Below, piece by piece: positions 16,916-27,909 of a DNA stretch of 64,000 bases. How positions within the stretch are numbered: the stretch's first letter is position 1; every line of letters begins with the position of its first letter. The DNA is from Oceanobacillus massiliensis str. N'diop. GTDB lineage: Bacteria > Bacillota > Bacilli > Bacillales > Amphibacillaceae. The notes under the pieces were generated by a model. It made no database searches. It had not been told where the DNA came from and saw only the letters and a list, made by a program, of their open reading frames with translations. The stretch lies in assembly GCF_000285495.1 (NCBI RefSeq), contig NZ_HE610976.1, positions 325,256 through 389,255 on the forward strand, read 5' to 3'. A program made the translations under genes and the position numbers.

Positions 16916-17854
16916 TCAGATAACCCATTTATTCACGTCGACATTTCCCCCGGAAAGGACGCAAGCAATATTTTTGTCTCTGCTGTTCAATTTATCAAAC
17001 ATCGCTGCTGCCACTGTAACCGCACTTGAGGGCTCAATAAGCTGTTTCATTCTTTCAAGTACAAAGGTTTGTGCCTGGAGAATCTCTTCCTCTGATACTA
17101 GGATTAGGTCATCCACATATTTTTGCAAAATCGGAAAGGTTACGTCACCTGGCTGGCTTGTCCTGAGACCATCTGCAATGGTTTGGGTTCCAGCAATCGG
17201 CACAATCTCTCCCTGTCTCAGGGATAGAAAGGTATCGTTGGCCGTATCTGGCTCAACACCGATTACCTTTACAGACGGTTTCTTTTCCTTTATTGCCGTC
17301 AATATCCCTGAGATAAGCCCACCGCCGCCTACCGGAACGACTACCATATCCACATGATCAATCTGTTCGAGTATCTCCAGGCCAATTGTCCCTTGACCTG
17401 CAATAATCAATGGATCATCATAAGGCGGTATGAATACACCACCTCTTTCCTCTGCAAGCTGCCTCGCCCTTGGCAAACGTTCTGCAGAAGTGGTGCCGCA
17501 TTTTTCAATTTCACCTTGATATGCTCTAATCGCATTCAGTTTACTGGCATTTGCATCCTCTGGTACAACGATGGTAGCTTCCACACCAAGCGTTTGTGCA
17601 ATATAGGCAACCGCCTGCCCGTGATTTCCCGATGAAGCTGCGGTCACATACTTTGCCCCACCTGCAACCTCCTGCTTTACCTTATTTGCTGCTCCCCTAA
17701 TTTTGAATGAACCCGTTTTCTGCAGATGCTCTGACTTGAAAAAAAGATTATTTCCGGCCAAGTTCGAGATTTGCTTTGAGTCAAATACAGGTGTCAGATG
17801 AATATAATCTGCAATTCGTTCCCGCGCCTCATAAATATGCTGCAAGGTAACCAT
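16916..17854 (-). CDS. Threonine/serine dehydratase (fold-type II PLP enzyme)
   Basis: A 312-residue cytoplasmic PLP enzyme that deaminates threonine or serine to the keto acid; a serine racemase activity is also possible in this family. The Schiff-base lysine is Lys51 in KTGSFKIRG. The substrate loop is SSGNHGQ (about 74-80), and the phosphate-binding glycine loop is VGGGGL (175-180). There is no ACT domain, so no isoleucine feedback site, as in catabolic enzymes. AGGGGGATGGGTT precedes the ATG. It lies 17 bases downstream of glpK on the same strand. It resembles but is not identical to the ilvA product at 29.4 kb. Confidence 0.88.
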   Translation of the reverse strand: MVTLQHIYEARERIADYIHLTPVFDSKQISNLAGNNLFFKSEHLQKTGSFKIRGAANKVKQEVAGGAKYVTAASSGNHGQAVAYIAQTLGVEATIVVPEDANASKLNAIRAYQGEIEKCGTTSAERLPRARQLAEERGGVFIPPYDDPLIIAGQGTIGLEILEQIDHVDMVVVPVGGGGLISGILTAIKEKKPSVKVIGVEPDTANDTFLSLRQGEIVPIAGTQTIADGLRTSQPGDVTFPILQKYVDDLILVSEEEILQAQTFVLERMKQLIEPSSAVTVAAAMFDKLNSRDKNIACVLSGGNVDVNKWVI

Positions 17855-17871
17855 AACCCATCCCCCTACTC

Positions 17872-19374
<1,503 letters not shown>

Positions 19375-19393
19375 TTAACAGTTATACGTTTCC

Positions 19394-19439
19394 ATTATAC
19401 GTTATTTGTCGTTAATATTTAATTATTCCGCTATTAACG
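19394..19439 (-). promoter_or_regulatory. Probable glpK promoter with inverted repeat
   Basis: A perfect -10 TATAAT (19394-19399) lies upstream of glpK; the -35 is weak. A perfect 8-bp inverted repeat CGTTAATA/TATTAACG (19410-19439) spans the -35 region and may be an operator. Confidence 0.5.
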
Positions 19440-19617
19440 TTATCTTTATTTAGATTAAATTCAATCCTTAAAGAATATTACCATGAATTTCGATGTGTGA
19501 TAATAGAAAGGACTCAGATTTGATATCAGTGCCTGCAGCTATAAAACTATGTATCGCAGTATAGCATTATATAAGGAAAGACCATCCAAGCATTCAGACA
19601 GTCTTTTCGATCTGTTC

Positions 19618-19908
19618 CTATTTTTCAGTTTTCGCAGGCATAACGGCATTTGTCGTCATTACCCACTCATGAATGTCATACCCTCTTGCACCTTGAATAA
19701 CATATGGATCATGTTTAACAATTTCTTCCGCTTCTTCAAAGTTCTCAGCAATATAAATTACCATTCCGCCAGTACCATCTGTAAATCGGCCCTTAGCGAA
19801 AACCTTGCCTTCTTTCTCCTTTTCTTCCAAATATGCCAAATGGTCTGAGCGATAGCTCTGGCTCTTTCCTTCATCCAGCATAGGTGAAAGCGCAGCAAAA
19901 TACTTCAT
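19618..19908 (-). CDS. YciI family protein
   Basis: A 96-residue protein of the YciI fold (ferredoxin-like alpha/beta dimer). These proteins are thought to bind or convert small ligands. The usual pattern is present: KYFAALSPM at the start, SDHLAYLEEKEKEGKVFAKG with the conserved His, then the DPYVIQGARGYDIHEW block. The strong ribosome site GGAGGTGGAG precedes the ATG. It is monocistronic. Function unknown. Confidence 0.85.
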   Translation of the reverse strand: MKYFAALSPMLDEGKSQSYRSDHLAYLEEKEKEGKVFAKGRFTDGTGGMVIYIAENFEEAEEIVKHDPYVIQGARGYDIHEWVMTTNAVMPAKTEK

Positions 19909-20195
19909 ATGTTAACTCCACCTCCAGCTCCATTATACCTTCCCGAATAGGTGCCTGTCACTTCCCGAATTTTGTCGAATGAGCAGAGGGTTTGGCGGCT
20001 GTTCGTTTGCCGTTTATACAGACGGTTGTCCCACGTCAGCTCCGTCCAGCCAGGATCCATTGCCACGCACCTCGCTCGCATTAGCTTACCAGACAAAATC
20101 CGACTTCACGATTCTGCATAGCTCCGCCCATCTCGCCATATCATCATATATTTACAGCTGGCACGACGATTCTTCTTCCTGCTCTGCCCGTACGC
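19909..20195. other. Intergenic stretch containing one 31-bp repeat copy, otherwise unassigned
   Basis: Apart from the repeat at 19950-19980 I see no supported gene. Frames here (for example minus 19905-20096) lack ribosome sites and run through the repeat. It may be the remains of a lost gene. Confidence 0.45.
19950..19980 (+). repeat. 31-bp dispersed repeat, copy 1
   Basis: The copy begins GGTGCCTGTCAC and ends TTTTGTCGAAT. It is identical to copies at 55383 and 57708, and to the copy at 58935 except for one base. All four are in the same orientation. It resembles the extragenic REP-like elements beginning GGTGCCTG that occur in Firmicutes. Confidence 0.9.
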
Positions 20196-20233
20196 AAAAA
20201 AGCTCTGCCTATTCTCTCTGGCAGAGCTTTTTC
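20196..20233. terminator. Terminator of the asparagine synthetase gene
   Basis: The stem AAAAAGCTCTGCC/GGCAGAGCTTTTT is symmetrical with T-runs on either strand and lies just after the minus-strand stop codon at 20242. Confidence 0.9.
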
Positions 20234-20241
20234 TTATTCCA

Positions 20242-22086
20242 TTATTCGCTGACTTTCACATCATATTTCCGCAGCCAATAATCGATCTGGCATAGGTGGG
20301 CTATCAGTTGTGGTCCCCTCATCAGCTGACCATACCATGGATCCTTAAATTCTTTTCCTTCACTCTTGACAATTGCTTCCACTTTTTCCCGTTTCATAAA
20401 TTCAAAAAGCCGGGCATCCGGATCAGCAAGAATCTCTTCCATCCATTTGACTACATTGGCCGTATATTCTGGCTGGAATGTTCTTGGATACGGACTTTTC
20501 TTACGGTATAAAACCTCATCAGGCAAGATTCCTTCCAATGCCTTACGCAAAATTCCCTTTTCCCGGCCTTCCAGTATCTTGATATCCCACGGAATATTCC
20601 AGACATATTCCACCAAACGGTGATCGGCATATGGCACACGAACTTCAAGGCTTGCTCCCATGCTCATCCTGTCTTTACGATCCAATAATTGAGCCATGAA
20701 CCATTGCATATTTAAATAGAATAGCTCTCTGCGCCTTGCATCTTCTTCCTTCTCCCCGTCAAGTCTTGGCGTTTCAGCAATTGTTTCCCTATATCGCCTA
20801 TCTACATAAGCCTTTAAATCGAGTTTCTTCTGCCATTCCGGATGTAATAAATCAATCCTTGAATCCAGAGAGCGCATCCAAGGGAAGCCCTCACCCGCTG
20901 CAGCAGGATCATGAAACCATGGATAGCCACCGAATATTTCATCAGCACATTCCCCTGATAGCGCAACTGTGGTATGGTCCTTTATCCTTCTGCAGAACCA
21001 TAATAAAGAAGAATCAATATCCGCTTGCCCAGGCTGATCGCGCACATCAACGGCTTCTTTCAATAATCCGGCCAGTTCATTGCCAGAAATGATTTCATCA
21101 TGGTGATCGGTGGAAAGTTCTTTAACCATCTTTTCAATCCAAGGTCTATCACTGGAAGGCTGGAATTTGCTCGATTGGAAATTCTCATCATTACCTTCAT
21201 AATCAATGGAGAAAGTCGATAATGCACCCTTGCCTTTTTCCTTATAATAATTGGCAGCAACAGCTGTTATCGCACTGGAATCAACTCCGCCCGAAAGAAA
21301 CGTGGATACGGGAACATCCGCAACCAGTTGGCGCTGTACTGCGTCAACAAACAATTCCTTTACTTTTCTCGCAGTCTCCTCTACTGAATCAACATGCTTC
21401 TCACTGACCATATTCCAATAGCGCCAGACCTTCAAGCCATTTTTGGAGAATATCAAAGAATGTCCGCCACGCAATTCATTTATACCTTTAAATAAACCAT
21501 GTCCAGGAGTCCTGGAAGGGCCAAGACCGAAAATCTCCGATAAACCATCACGGTCCACTTCAGCCTGCACATCTGTGTGTGCAAGTATTGCTTTCAGCTC
21601 TGAGCCAAATATAAACTGCCCGCCTTTTTCGTGATAAAATAACGGCTTTACACCAAGGCGATCTCGAGACATGAATAATTGATCCTTTTTCTCATCCCAA
21701 ATGCCAAAAGCATAAATTCCGTTAAAATGGTCTACACAGTCTTCCTTCCATTCAATATACGATGTCAGCAATACCTCAGTATCTGATGTCGTACTGAATT
21801 GGTATCCCCTTTGTAAAAGAGCCTGGCGCAATTCTTCCGTATTATAAAGTTCTCCATTATAGACCAGTGTATAAGTAAACCCATCTTTTTCCTTACTCAT
21901 CGGTTGTTTCCCACCCGTTAAATCTACAACCGAAAGGCGTTTATGTCCGAAGCCAGTCTGTCCCTCTATCCAATACTGTGTCGCATCGGGTCCACGCAAT
22001 GCCAATGTTTCCGTCATCTTCTCCAATGCTGGCTTTTGCGCACTTGCTAATTGATTCCAATCAACAAAACCAGTTATTCCGCACAA
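20242..22086 (-). CDS. asnO: Glutamine-hydrolysing asparagine synthetase, AsnO-type, TTG start
   Basis: A 614-residue enzyme making asparagine from aspartate, glutamine and ATP. The N-terminal glutaminase domain needs a free Cys at position 2. The TTG at 22086 puts CGITGF directly after the initiator and has AAGGGTGA six bases upstream, so I choose it over the longer frame to 22095. The C-terminal synthetase domain carries the PP-loop SGGVDSSA near residue 266. Length and N-terminus fit the Bacillus AsnO/YisO branch, which is linked to sporulation, better than the longer AsnB (inference). rpiA lies 91 bases upstream on the same strand. Confidence 0.9.
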   Translation of the reverse strand: MCGITGFVDWNQLASAQKPALEKMTETLALRGPDATQYWIEGQTGFGHKRLSVVDLTGGKQPMSKEKDGFTYTLVYNGELYNTEELRQALLQRGYQFSTTSDTEVLLTSYIEWKEDCVDHFNGIYAFGIWDEKKDQLFMSRDRLGVKPLFYHEKGGQFIFGSELKAILAHTDVQAEVDRDGLSEIFGLGPSRTPGHGLFKGINELRGGHSLIFSKNGLKVWRYWNMVSEKHVDSVEETARKVKELFVDAVQRQLVADVPVSTFLSGGVDSSAITAVAANYYKEKGKGALSTFSIDYEGNDENFQSSKFQPSSDRPWIEKMVKELSTDHHDEIISGNELAGLLKEAVDVRDQPGQADIDSSLLWFCRRIKDHTTVALSGECADEIFGGYPWFHDPAAAGEGFPWMRSLDSRIDLLHPEWQKKLDLKAYVDRRYRETIAETPRLDGEKEEDARRRELFYLNMQWFMAQLLDRKDRMSMGASLEVRVPYADHRLVEYVWNIPWDIKILEGREKGILRKALEGILPDEVLYRKKSPYPRTFQPEYTANVVKWMEEILADPDARLFEFMKREKVEAIVKSEGKEFKDPWYGQLMRGPQLIAHLCQIDYWLRKYDVKVSE

Positions 22087-22177
22087 TGATATCACCCTTC
22101 CTGACGCATTCTGGTTCTACTTCACCATCCTATGCGAAAAAAGCGGATAAAGTGATTGGGCAAACAGTCAGCAAATC

Positions 22178-22870
22178 CTAAACGGCTTTATTTTTTTGAA
22201 TAACCTTTATTTCCTTCCCATTGCCCACAAGGATTTTATCTGCCATCCCGATAAATAACCCAGTTTCAACAACCCCAATTATTCTTCTTATTTCTTCATT
22301 CAATCTAGCGGGATCGCTGATAGCATCAAAAGGACAGTCGAGTATGTAATTGCCATTATCCGTAATTAGATTTCCCCCATCCTTTTTGCGGATGTTAGGT
22401 ACACAGCCAAGCATGGATATTTCGTTTGCAGTGCGCTCCCATCCAAACGGAAGGACTTCTACCGGCAATGGGTACTTACCTAAATTCGTTACCATTTTCG
22501 AGGAATCTACTATAATAATAAGTTCGTTGGCAGCCTGTGCGATTATTTTTTCCCTAAACAGGGCGGCACCGCCACCTTTGATCAAGTGCAGATTCTCATC
22601 CACCTCATCGGCACCGTCTATTGTGATATCCAACTCTTTTACCCTTGAAAAGTCAGTCAACGGCACTCCGAATTCCTTTGCCCATTGTTCCGTTTGTGCG
22701 GATGATGGTATTCCTTCTATATTCAATCCTGACTTTACTCGTTCTCCAAGCCTTCGAATCAGCCAATAAGCTGTGGAACCTGTACCCAATCCAATTTTCA
22801 TACCATCTTTCACATATGCCGCTGCCTCTTCTCCAACCGCTCTTTTCATCTGATCCATTTCACTTAACAT
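22178..22870 (-). CDS. rpiA: Ribose-5-phosphate isomerase A
   Basis: A 230-residue cytoplasmic isomerase that interconverts ribose 5-phosphate and ribulose 5-phosphate in the pentose phosphate pathway. Family motifs are all present: GLGTGSTA, DGADEVD followed by LIKGGGAALFREK (catalytic Glu in the last part), and the later VVETGLFIGMAD. The start at 22870 has AAGGGGG eight bases upstream; the longer frame reaches 22891. It may be co-transcribed with asnO downstream. Confidence 0.95.
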   Translation of the reverse strand: MLSEMDQMKRAVGEEAAAYVKDGMKIGLGTGSTAYWLIRRLGERVKSGLNIEGIPSSAQTEQWAKEFGVPLTDFSRVKELDITIDGADEVDENLHLIKGGGAALFREKIIAQAANELIIIVDSSKMVTNLGKYPLPVEVLPFGWERTANEISMLGCVPNIRKKDGGNLITDNGNYILDCPFDAISDPARLNEEIRRIIGVVETGLFIGMADKILVGNGKEIKVIQKNKAV

Positions 22871-22991
22871 TTCGTAATCCCCCTTCTTCATCTACTACGT
22901 ATTATAACGTAAGAGTATCGTTGAATAAATAAGTGAAGAGTCCAGGTGCCGGAAAACAGCTAAGTAGACTGATATGTAAAATGGATTCATC

Positions 22992-23070
22992 AAAAAAGCC
23001 CCTGCAATGGGATACTCTCCAAAAGTCTGAATCTTGACTTGCGGAGACATTTCCCATTGCGGGACTTTTT
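22992..23070 (-). terminator. Terminator of the second peptide transporter operon
   Basis: The stem AAAAAGCCCCTGCAATGGGA pairs with a TCCCATTGCGGG-containing arm (one mismatch) across a large loop, with T-runs at the end. It lies just after the binding-protein gene. Confidence 0.85.
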
Positions 23071-23080
23071 GAAGCGGATA

Positions 23081-24931
23081 TTATTCAGCTAACACGGGTT
23101 CTTCCTGCGTTAATCCAATTTCATGCCATCCATTCCAGGACCACTGGATGGAGAAGTCTGTCACTCGTTCATTTGCAGGAACGAGTACTGCACGGTAAAG
23201 TGTTGGGAATACAGGAATATCATCAACCATCAATTGCTGCCATTCTTTGTAGACATCTTTGCGGTACTCAATGTCCATCGAATCTTCAGAAGCACCTGCA
23301 GCCAGCAATTCATCATTCTTTTCACTCGTATAACGAGAGTAGTTGTAAGCAGCTGTACGACCGTATAAACCATTCTGGTCTACGTCTGAACCAGTGCCCC
23401 ACGCACCTTGGTAAATATCGATACCAGGGTCATCAGCTTCCACTCGGTCATAAAAGCTATTAAATTCTAATAAACCGCCGTCTACCAGCTGAACATTCAG
23501 TCCTACCTGAGCCCATGCCTGCATATAGTACTGTGCGATTGGTTCAGCTGTGTCTCCACCTGACATGGAAGCAAAGTTAATGACAAGTTCTTCGCCATTT
23601 AGGTCTTCACGAACTCCATCACCATCGACATCTTCATATCCAGCTTCATCCAGAATCTTATTTGCTTCATCAGGATCATAGGTTGGAACTTCGATAGTAG
23701 AATCGTGATAATCCGGGAACGATGGGACAATTAAAGTCGTACCCGCCCAGCGAAGTCCTTTATAGAACTGTTCCCCTAAAGCATCATTATCAACTGCATG
23801 CCACATCGCACGACGGAGATTCACATCCGCCATCTTAGCATCTGGGTCTGTTACATTTTCACCGGCTTCTGCGTCATAATGACCTAGTTTAAAGCCAATA
23901 TAGGTGTAAGCTAAATCAGTCTGACCCAAAAATTCCACATTATTTAGGGTTTCGGCCACATCAGGGTATTGATCTGCCGGGAAGGCATCAACCATATCAA
24001 CCTCTCCGGTTTCTAAAGCCTGTGCTACTGTTTGAGGAGCGATAACTTTTAAGGTAATACCATCCAATTTCGGAGTGCCTTGCCAATAATCTTCAAAAGC
24101 AGTATACGTTACGGACTCACCAGGAACAATCGTATCGACTACAAATGGGCCGAAACCGATTGGATTTTTTCGAACTTCATCAGATTCAGCCATCTCTGCT
24201 ACAGGAATATCCTGGAAGATATGCTTTGGCATTGGCGAATCCCAAATTCCGCTTGCTAATAAGGAAGGGTTTGGTTCTTTAAACGTCAGTTTGATTGTCT
24301 TTTCATCCACGACTTCAACACCGGAAATTTTTTCTGCCTCTCCAGCAGTATACTCATCAATACCAACCACATTTTCAACTGCATAATATCGTACACCTGT
24401 ATATTCAGGGTCACCAATTACTTCATAAGCGAATTCCAAGTCTTCAGCCTTAACCGGTTCACCATCATGCCAGTTCACATTATCACCAATTGTAATGGTA
24501 AACGTTGTACCTGCTTCATCCACTTCCCATGTCGCAGCACCATCCTGTGTATAGTTGAAATTGTTGTCAATCCCAAGTAAACTTTCTTCAAAAAATTTCA
24601 TAACCTGAAAATCCGGGTCACCTTCATAGAAGGCCATGTTCAGTACACCTTCAAAAACAGTATCCGATACCAAACCATAGTTCAGTGTCCCGCCTTCAAT
24701 TGCTTCTCCAGCATTTGTTTTATCTACACTAAAGTCTTCAATGGAATATAACCCATCATCTGCTGCTTCTGCTTCTGCTTCTTCCTCACCTTCACCACTC
24801 TCTTCTTCTGAGGATTCTGTGTCTTCAGGTTCACCTGTTTGCTCTTCAGAACCTCCATTACATGCTGCCAGTACTACTAATAATACTAGCATCAAGGCTA
24901 AATACCACTTACTGAAACTTGCTTTCTCCAT
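23081..24931 (-). CDS. oppA: Oligopeptide ABC transporter substrate-binding lipoprotein (OppA/AppA type)
   Basis: A 616-residue extracellular binding protein of SBP family 5, lipid-anchored at Cys24 (LAAC). The lipobox is followed by a very acidic Glu/Ser/Asp linker of about 35 residues, as is common in salt-tolerant Bacillaceae. The ligand domain has WHDGEPVKAEDLEFAYE and NPIGFGPFVVD in the expected places. AAAGGGAGGTTGCAAG precedes the ATG. It is the last gene of a D-F-B-C-A operon. Larger members of this family bind longer peptides; the ligand is not determined. Confidence 0.92.
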   Translation of the reverse strand: MEKASFSKWYLALMLVLLVVLAACNGGSEEQTGEPEDTESSEEESGEGEEEAEAEAADDGLYSIEDFSVDKTNAGEAIEGGTLNYGLVSDTVFEGVLNMAFYEGDPDFQVMKFFEESLLGIDNNFNYTQDGAATWEVDEAGTTFTITIGDNVNWHDGEPVKAEDLEFAYEVIGDPEYTGVRYYAVENVVGIDEYTAGEAEKISGVEVVDEKTIKLTFKEPNPSLLASGIWDSPMPKHIFQDIPVAEMAESDEVRKNPIGFGPFVVDTIVPGESVTYTAFEDYWQGTPKLDGITLKVIAPQTVAQALETGEVDMVDAFPADQYPDVAETLNNVEFLGQTDLAYTYIGFKLGHYDAEAGENVTDPDAKMADVNLRRAMWHAVDNDALGEQFYKGLRWAGTTLIVPSFPDYHDSTIEVPTYDPDEANKILDEAGYEDVDGDGVREDLNGEELVINFASMSGGDTAEPIAQYYMQAWAQVGLNVQLVDGGLLEFNSFYDRVEADDPGIDIYQGAWGTGSDVDQNGLYGRTAAYNYSRYTSEKNDELLAAGASEDSMDIEYRKDVYKEWQQLMVDDIPVFPTLYRAVLVPANERVTDFSIQWSWNGWHEIGLTQEEPVLAE

Positions 24932-25068
24932 CTTGCAACCTCCCTTTTTTTAAGCTCTTTTTTGGGCCATCAAGCACTTATACTTGAACGGCAATATACT
25001 AAACATCAATATAGAACTATACCAATGTAAGTAACTTCGCTAATAACTCCATTAATCAGGAATAGGAC

Positions 25069-25977
25069 TTAGCCTCTTCGCTGCCGGGAATCAGTGGCAC
25101 GTCGCAAGGCCTCGCCTACATTGCGGATGGCGAGCATCATAATCAGAATCAATATTGCTGCCGGAACCCAGATCCACCAGCGGAATTCCAATGTCTGCGG
25201 ATTTGTCGCATAGCTTAAAAGCGTACCAAGACTTGGTGTACTTTCCGGAAATCCAAAACCAAGGAAAGAAAGTCCTGACTCAATTCCAATATTTGCGGCA
25301 AGGTTTAATGTCATGGTTACAATAATAAGTGAGCTTATGTTTGGCATGATTTCCCTGAATATGATTTTCGTATTTGATGTGCCTAATGTTTTCGATGCTT
25401 GTGCATAGTCCAGCTCTTTTTCTTGCAGTGCCTTGGACCTTATCAGCCTGGCAATCCCCATCCAGCTAAAAGCTGCCATTATCAGCGAAAAGGCCCAAGT
25501 ACTGTAGTTTGGCACGATGGATACAAATACAATAACCAGCATCGTAAATGGGAGGACTTGAAAGAAATCCAGCACACGCATCATTGAATTATCTGTCTGC
25601 CCGCCGAAGTAACCGGCAATCAATCCAAAAGCGATTCCGATTAGACCGCTAATCACCGTTACCATTATTCCGATTGACAGTGAATTGCGTGTACCGATAA
25701 TTAACTGTCCAAATACGTCACGGCCACCATAATCTGTCCCTAAAATAAATTCTTCTGATGGCGGTTCATGGATGGAAAAAAGATCGACAGCTACAATCTG
25801 ATCCTTATCTAAAAATAACGAAACCCCATATACGAATGCCATAATAAGTATGATAAATATTAACGATATTAAGGCTAGTTTATCCCTGACAATTTCTTTC
25901 CAGAGGATGCCCATACCTGATGGGCTTTTAGTCAGATCCTTTGTTTCATTCGTCATTTTCATATCATTCATTTCCAT
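25069..25977 (-). CDS. oppC: Oligopeptide ABC transporter permease (OppC type)
   Basis: A 302-residue permease. The N-terminal cytoplasmic tail, the OppC_N helix (LALISLIFIILIMAFVYGVSL), the motif GTDYGGRDVFGQLIIG and the coupling helix region DYAQASKTLGTSN are all present. The start at 25977 (fourth codon of the longest frame) has GGAG eight bases upstream; the upstream GTG has no space for a site. Pairs with OppB; gap to oppB is 29 bases. Confidence 0.9.
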   Translation of the reverse strand: MEMNDMKMTNETKDLTKSPSGMGILWKEIVRDKLALISLIFIILIMAFVYGVSLFLDKDQIVAVDLFSIHEPPSEEFILGTDYGGRDVFGQLIIGTRNSLSIGIMVTVISGLIGIAFGLIAGYFGGQTDNSMMRVLDFFQVLPFTMLVIVFVSIVPNYSTWAFSLIMAAFSWMGIARLIRSKALQEKELDYAQASKTLGTSNTKIIFREIMPNISSLIIVTMTLNLAANIGIESGLSFLGFGFPESTPSLGTLLSYATNPQTLEFRWWIWVPAAILILIMMLAIRNVGEALRRATDSRQRRG

Positions 25978-26006
25978 TTTAATCACTCCAGAGTCTAGCT
26001 TGATTC

Positions 26007-26969
26007 TTATTTGATACGGATACGCGGATCCACAATGCTTAAGATAATGTCAGATAATAAGGTCCCTAAGATAGCTGCAACTCCAAACAATAGAACGATA
26101 GAGTTTACAACGCTATAATCCCGTAAATTAATGGACTCAATAAAAAGTTGTCCCATACCCGGAAAACCGAATATCATTTCTACAAAAATGGTTCCGCCTA
26201 TCAGAAAGGTGATTTCATACCCGAAGAATGCAGCAATTGGCAATAAGGAGTTCCTTAAAATATGCTTGTTATAGACCCTGGACTCTGAAGCCCCTTTTGC
26301 CCTTGCAGTTAAAATGAACTCTTTTTGCTTTGTATCTACAATTTCACTTCGCAAATACTGAACGGTTGAGACAGTTTGTATCAATGCCATTGAGATGGCC
26401 GGCAGCAATAGGTGATTCACTTTGCTCAATACGTAATCAATTGAGCCTGGAGCAATTCCGGGAGCTACACTTCCACTTGTCGGAAACCATTGCAATTGAT
26501 ATCCGAATATCCATAGCATCACAAGCGCAAAAATAAATAATGGTGTCCCAAATCCCAGATATGTATAGCCGGTAATGGATGAGTCAAGCAGTGAATCATT
26601 ATATCTGCCACTCAGTATCCCTAAAGGAACGGCTATAATATATGTAAATAACAATGTTGCCAATGCCAGCCAGAAGGTATTATTCATCCGCTGTTCAATT
26701 AATTCGGATACTGGCATTTTAAATCGGAAGGATTGTCCAAAATCGCCTTGCAGAATTCCCGTTGCCCACTCACCATATTTGACATACCAAGGGTCATTCA
26801 ACCCAAGTTTTTCCCGTAATTCCTCTTTCTGTTCCAAACTGACATTCGGATCCATCATGCCTGATAAAGCATCTCCAGGCATGAACTGAGCCAAAACAAA
26901 AATCAGAATACTGAGCAGCACCAATTGAGGGGCAGTAATCAAAAGTCTTCTAACAATAAATTTCCACAT
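26007..26969 (-). CDS. oppB: Oligopeptide ABC transporter permease (OppB type)
   Basis: A 320-residue permease with six membrane segments. MWKFIVRRLLITAPQL starts the protein, followed by FMPGDALSGMMDPNVS and a GFPGMGQLFIESINLRDY block near the C-terminus, as expected for OppB/DppB. The start at 26969 has AAAGGTTGA upstream; the frame extends to 26999 but would run into the end of oppF. It forms the channel with OppC. Confidence 0.9.
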   Translation of the reverse strand: MWKFIVRRLLITAPQLVLLSILIFVLAQFMPGDALSGMMDPNVSLEQKEELREKLGLNDPWYVKYGEWATGILQGDFGQSFRFKMPVSELIEQRMNNTFWLALATLLFTYIIAVPLGILSGRYNDSLLDSSITGYTYLGFGTPLFIFALVMLWIFGYQLQWFPTSGSVAPGIAPGSIDYVLSKVNHLLLPAISMALIQTVSTVQYLRSEIVDTKQKEFILTARAKGASESRVYNKHILRNSLLPIAAFFGYEITFLIGGTIFVEMIFGFPGMGQLFIESINLRDYSVVNSIVLLFGVAAILGTLLSDIILSIVDPRIRIK

Positions 26970-26976
26970 ATACGAA

Positions 26977-27909
26977 TCAACCTTTCCCCGGCAGTGCAAC
27001 GAGATGGGTATTTGAAACAGGTTTCAAGCCATAGGCCAGCCCCTCGCTGTCAAAGTAATCATTGTACGATTGCTCATACTCTTGCTGTACTGCTTGACGG
27101 AACTTGAATTGATCTGTACGATTTCTTGGATTGATGTCAGGAATAGCTGCAATCAGACGTTTTGTATAAATATGCTGAGGATGGTGGAAAATATCTGCTT
27201 TTGTTCCCTGTTCAACATATCTCCCTTTATACATAATCGCCATGTCATCACACATGTGTTTTACAATCCCCAGATCATGACTGATTAACAAATAAGTCAG
27301 ATTCAATTCCTTTTGAATTTCCTGCATGAAGTTCAATACCTGTGCTTGTACAGAAACATCCAATGCGGAAACAGGTTCATCGGCAATGATTAGTTTTGGC
27401 TTTAGCGCTATTGCCCTGGCAACTCCGATACGCTGTCTCTGCCCCCCTGAAAATTCATGCGGATATTTCAAAATGCTCTCAGGGCTTAAGCCAACCAGTT
27501 CCAATAGCTCCTGTACGCGCTCTTTTTCTTCCTTCTTCGTAAGGTTTTCAAAATTTCGCAGTGGCTCTGCGATGACATCCAATACACGTTTTCTCGGATT
27601 TAGTGAGGAGTATGGGTCCTGGAAAATCATCTGAATATCTTTCCTTAGCTGCTTTGTTTTACTTTTACTCGAAGTAATATCAGTACCTTCAAAAATAATT
27701 TGACCGGATGTTACCTCCTCGAGACCGATAATCGCTCTTCCTGTAGTTGTTTTACCCGAACCGGATTCGCCGACAAGCCCGTATGTCTTGCCCTGTTCCA
27801 GTGTAAAGGACACACTATCGACTGCCTTTACATAGCCGACATTCCGATTGAATATCCCGCCCTTAATGGGAAAATATACTTGTAAATCCTTTACTTCAAG
27901 TAACCCCAT
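26977..27909 (-). CDS. oppF: Oligopeptide ABC transporter ATP-binding protein (OppF type)
   Basis: A 310-residue ATPase. Walker A GESGSGKTT is at residues 52-60, the signature FSGGQRQR comes midway, and Walker B is LIIADEPVSALD. It lacks the cysteine-rich end seen in DppF and instead finishes with a Tyr/Asp-rich tail (QEYEQSYNDYFDSEGLAYG), as in some AppF/OppF proteins. AAGGAGG precedes the ATG. It overlaps the end of oppD by 14 bases. Confidence 0.92.
   Translation of the reverse strand: MGLLEVKDLQVYFPIKGGIFNRNVGYVKAVDSVSFTLEQGKTYGLVGESGSGKTTTGRAIIGLEEVTSGQIIFEGTDITSSKSKTKQLRKDIQMIFQDPYSSLNPRKRVLDVIAEPLRNFENLTKKEEKERVQELLELVGLSPESILKYPHEFSGGQRQRIGVARAIALKPKLIIADEPVSALDVSVQAQVLNFMQEIQKELNLTYLLISHDLGIVKHMCDDMAIMYKGRYVEQGTKADIFHHPQHIYTKRLIAAIPDINPRNRTDQFKFRQAVQQEYEQSYNDYFDSEGLAYGLKPVSNTHLVALPGKG

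Noticed and set aside
19905-20096. Minus-strand frame of 63 codons
   Set aside because: It runs through the 31-bp repeat and has no ribosome site or recognisable domain.
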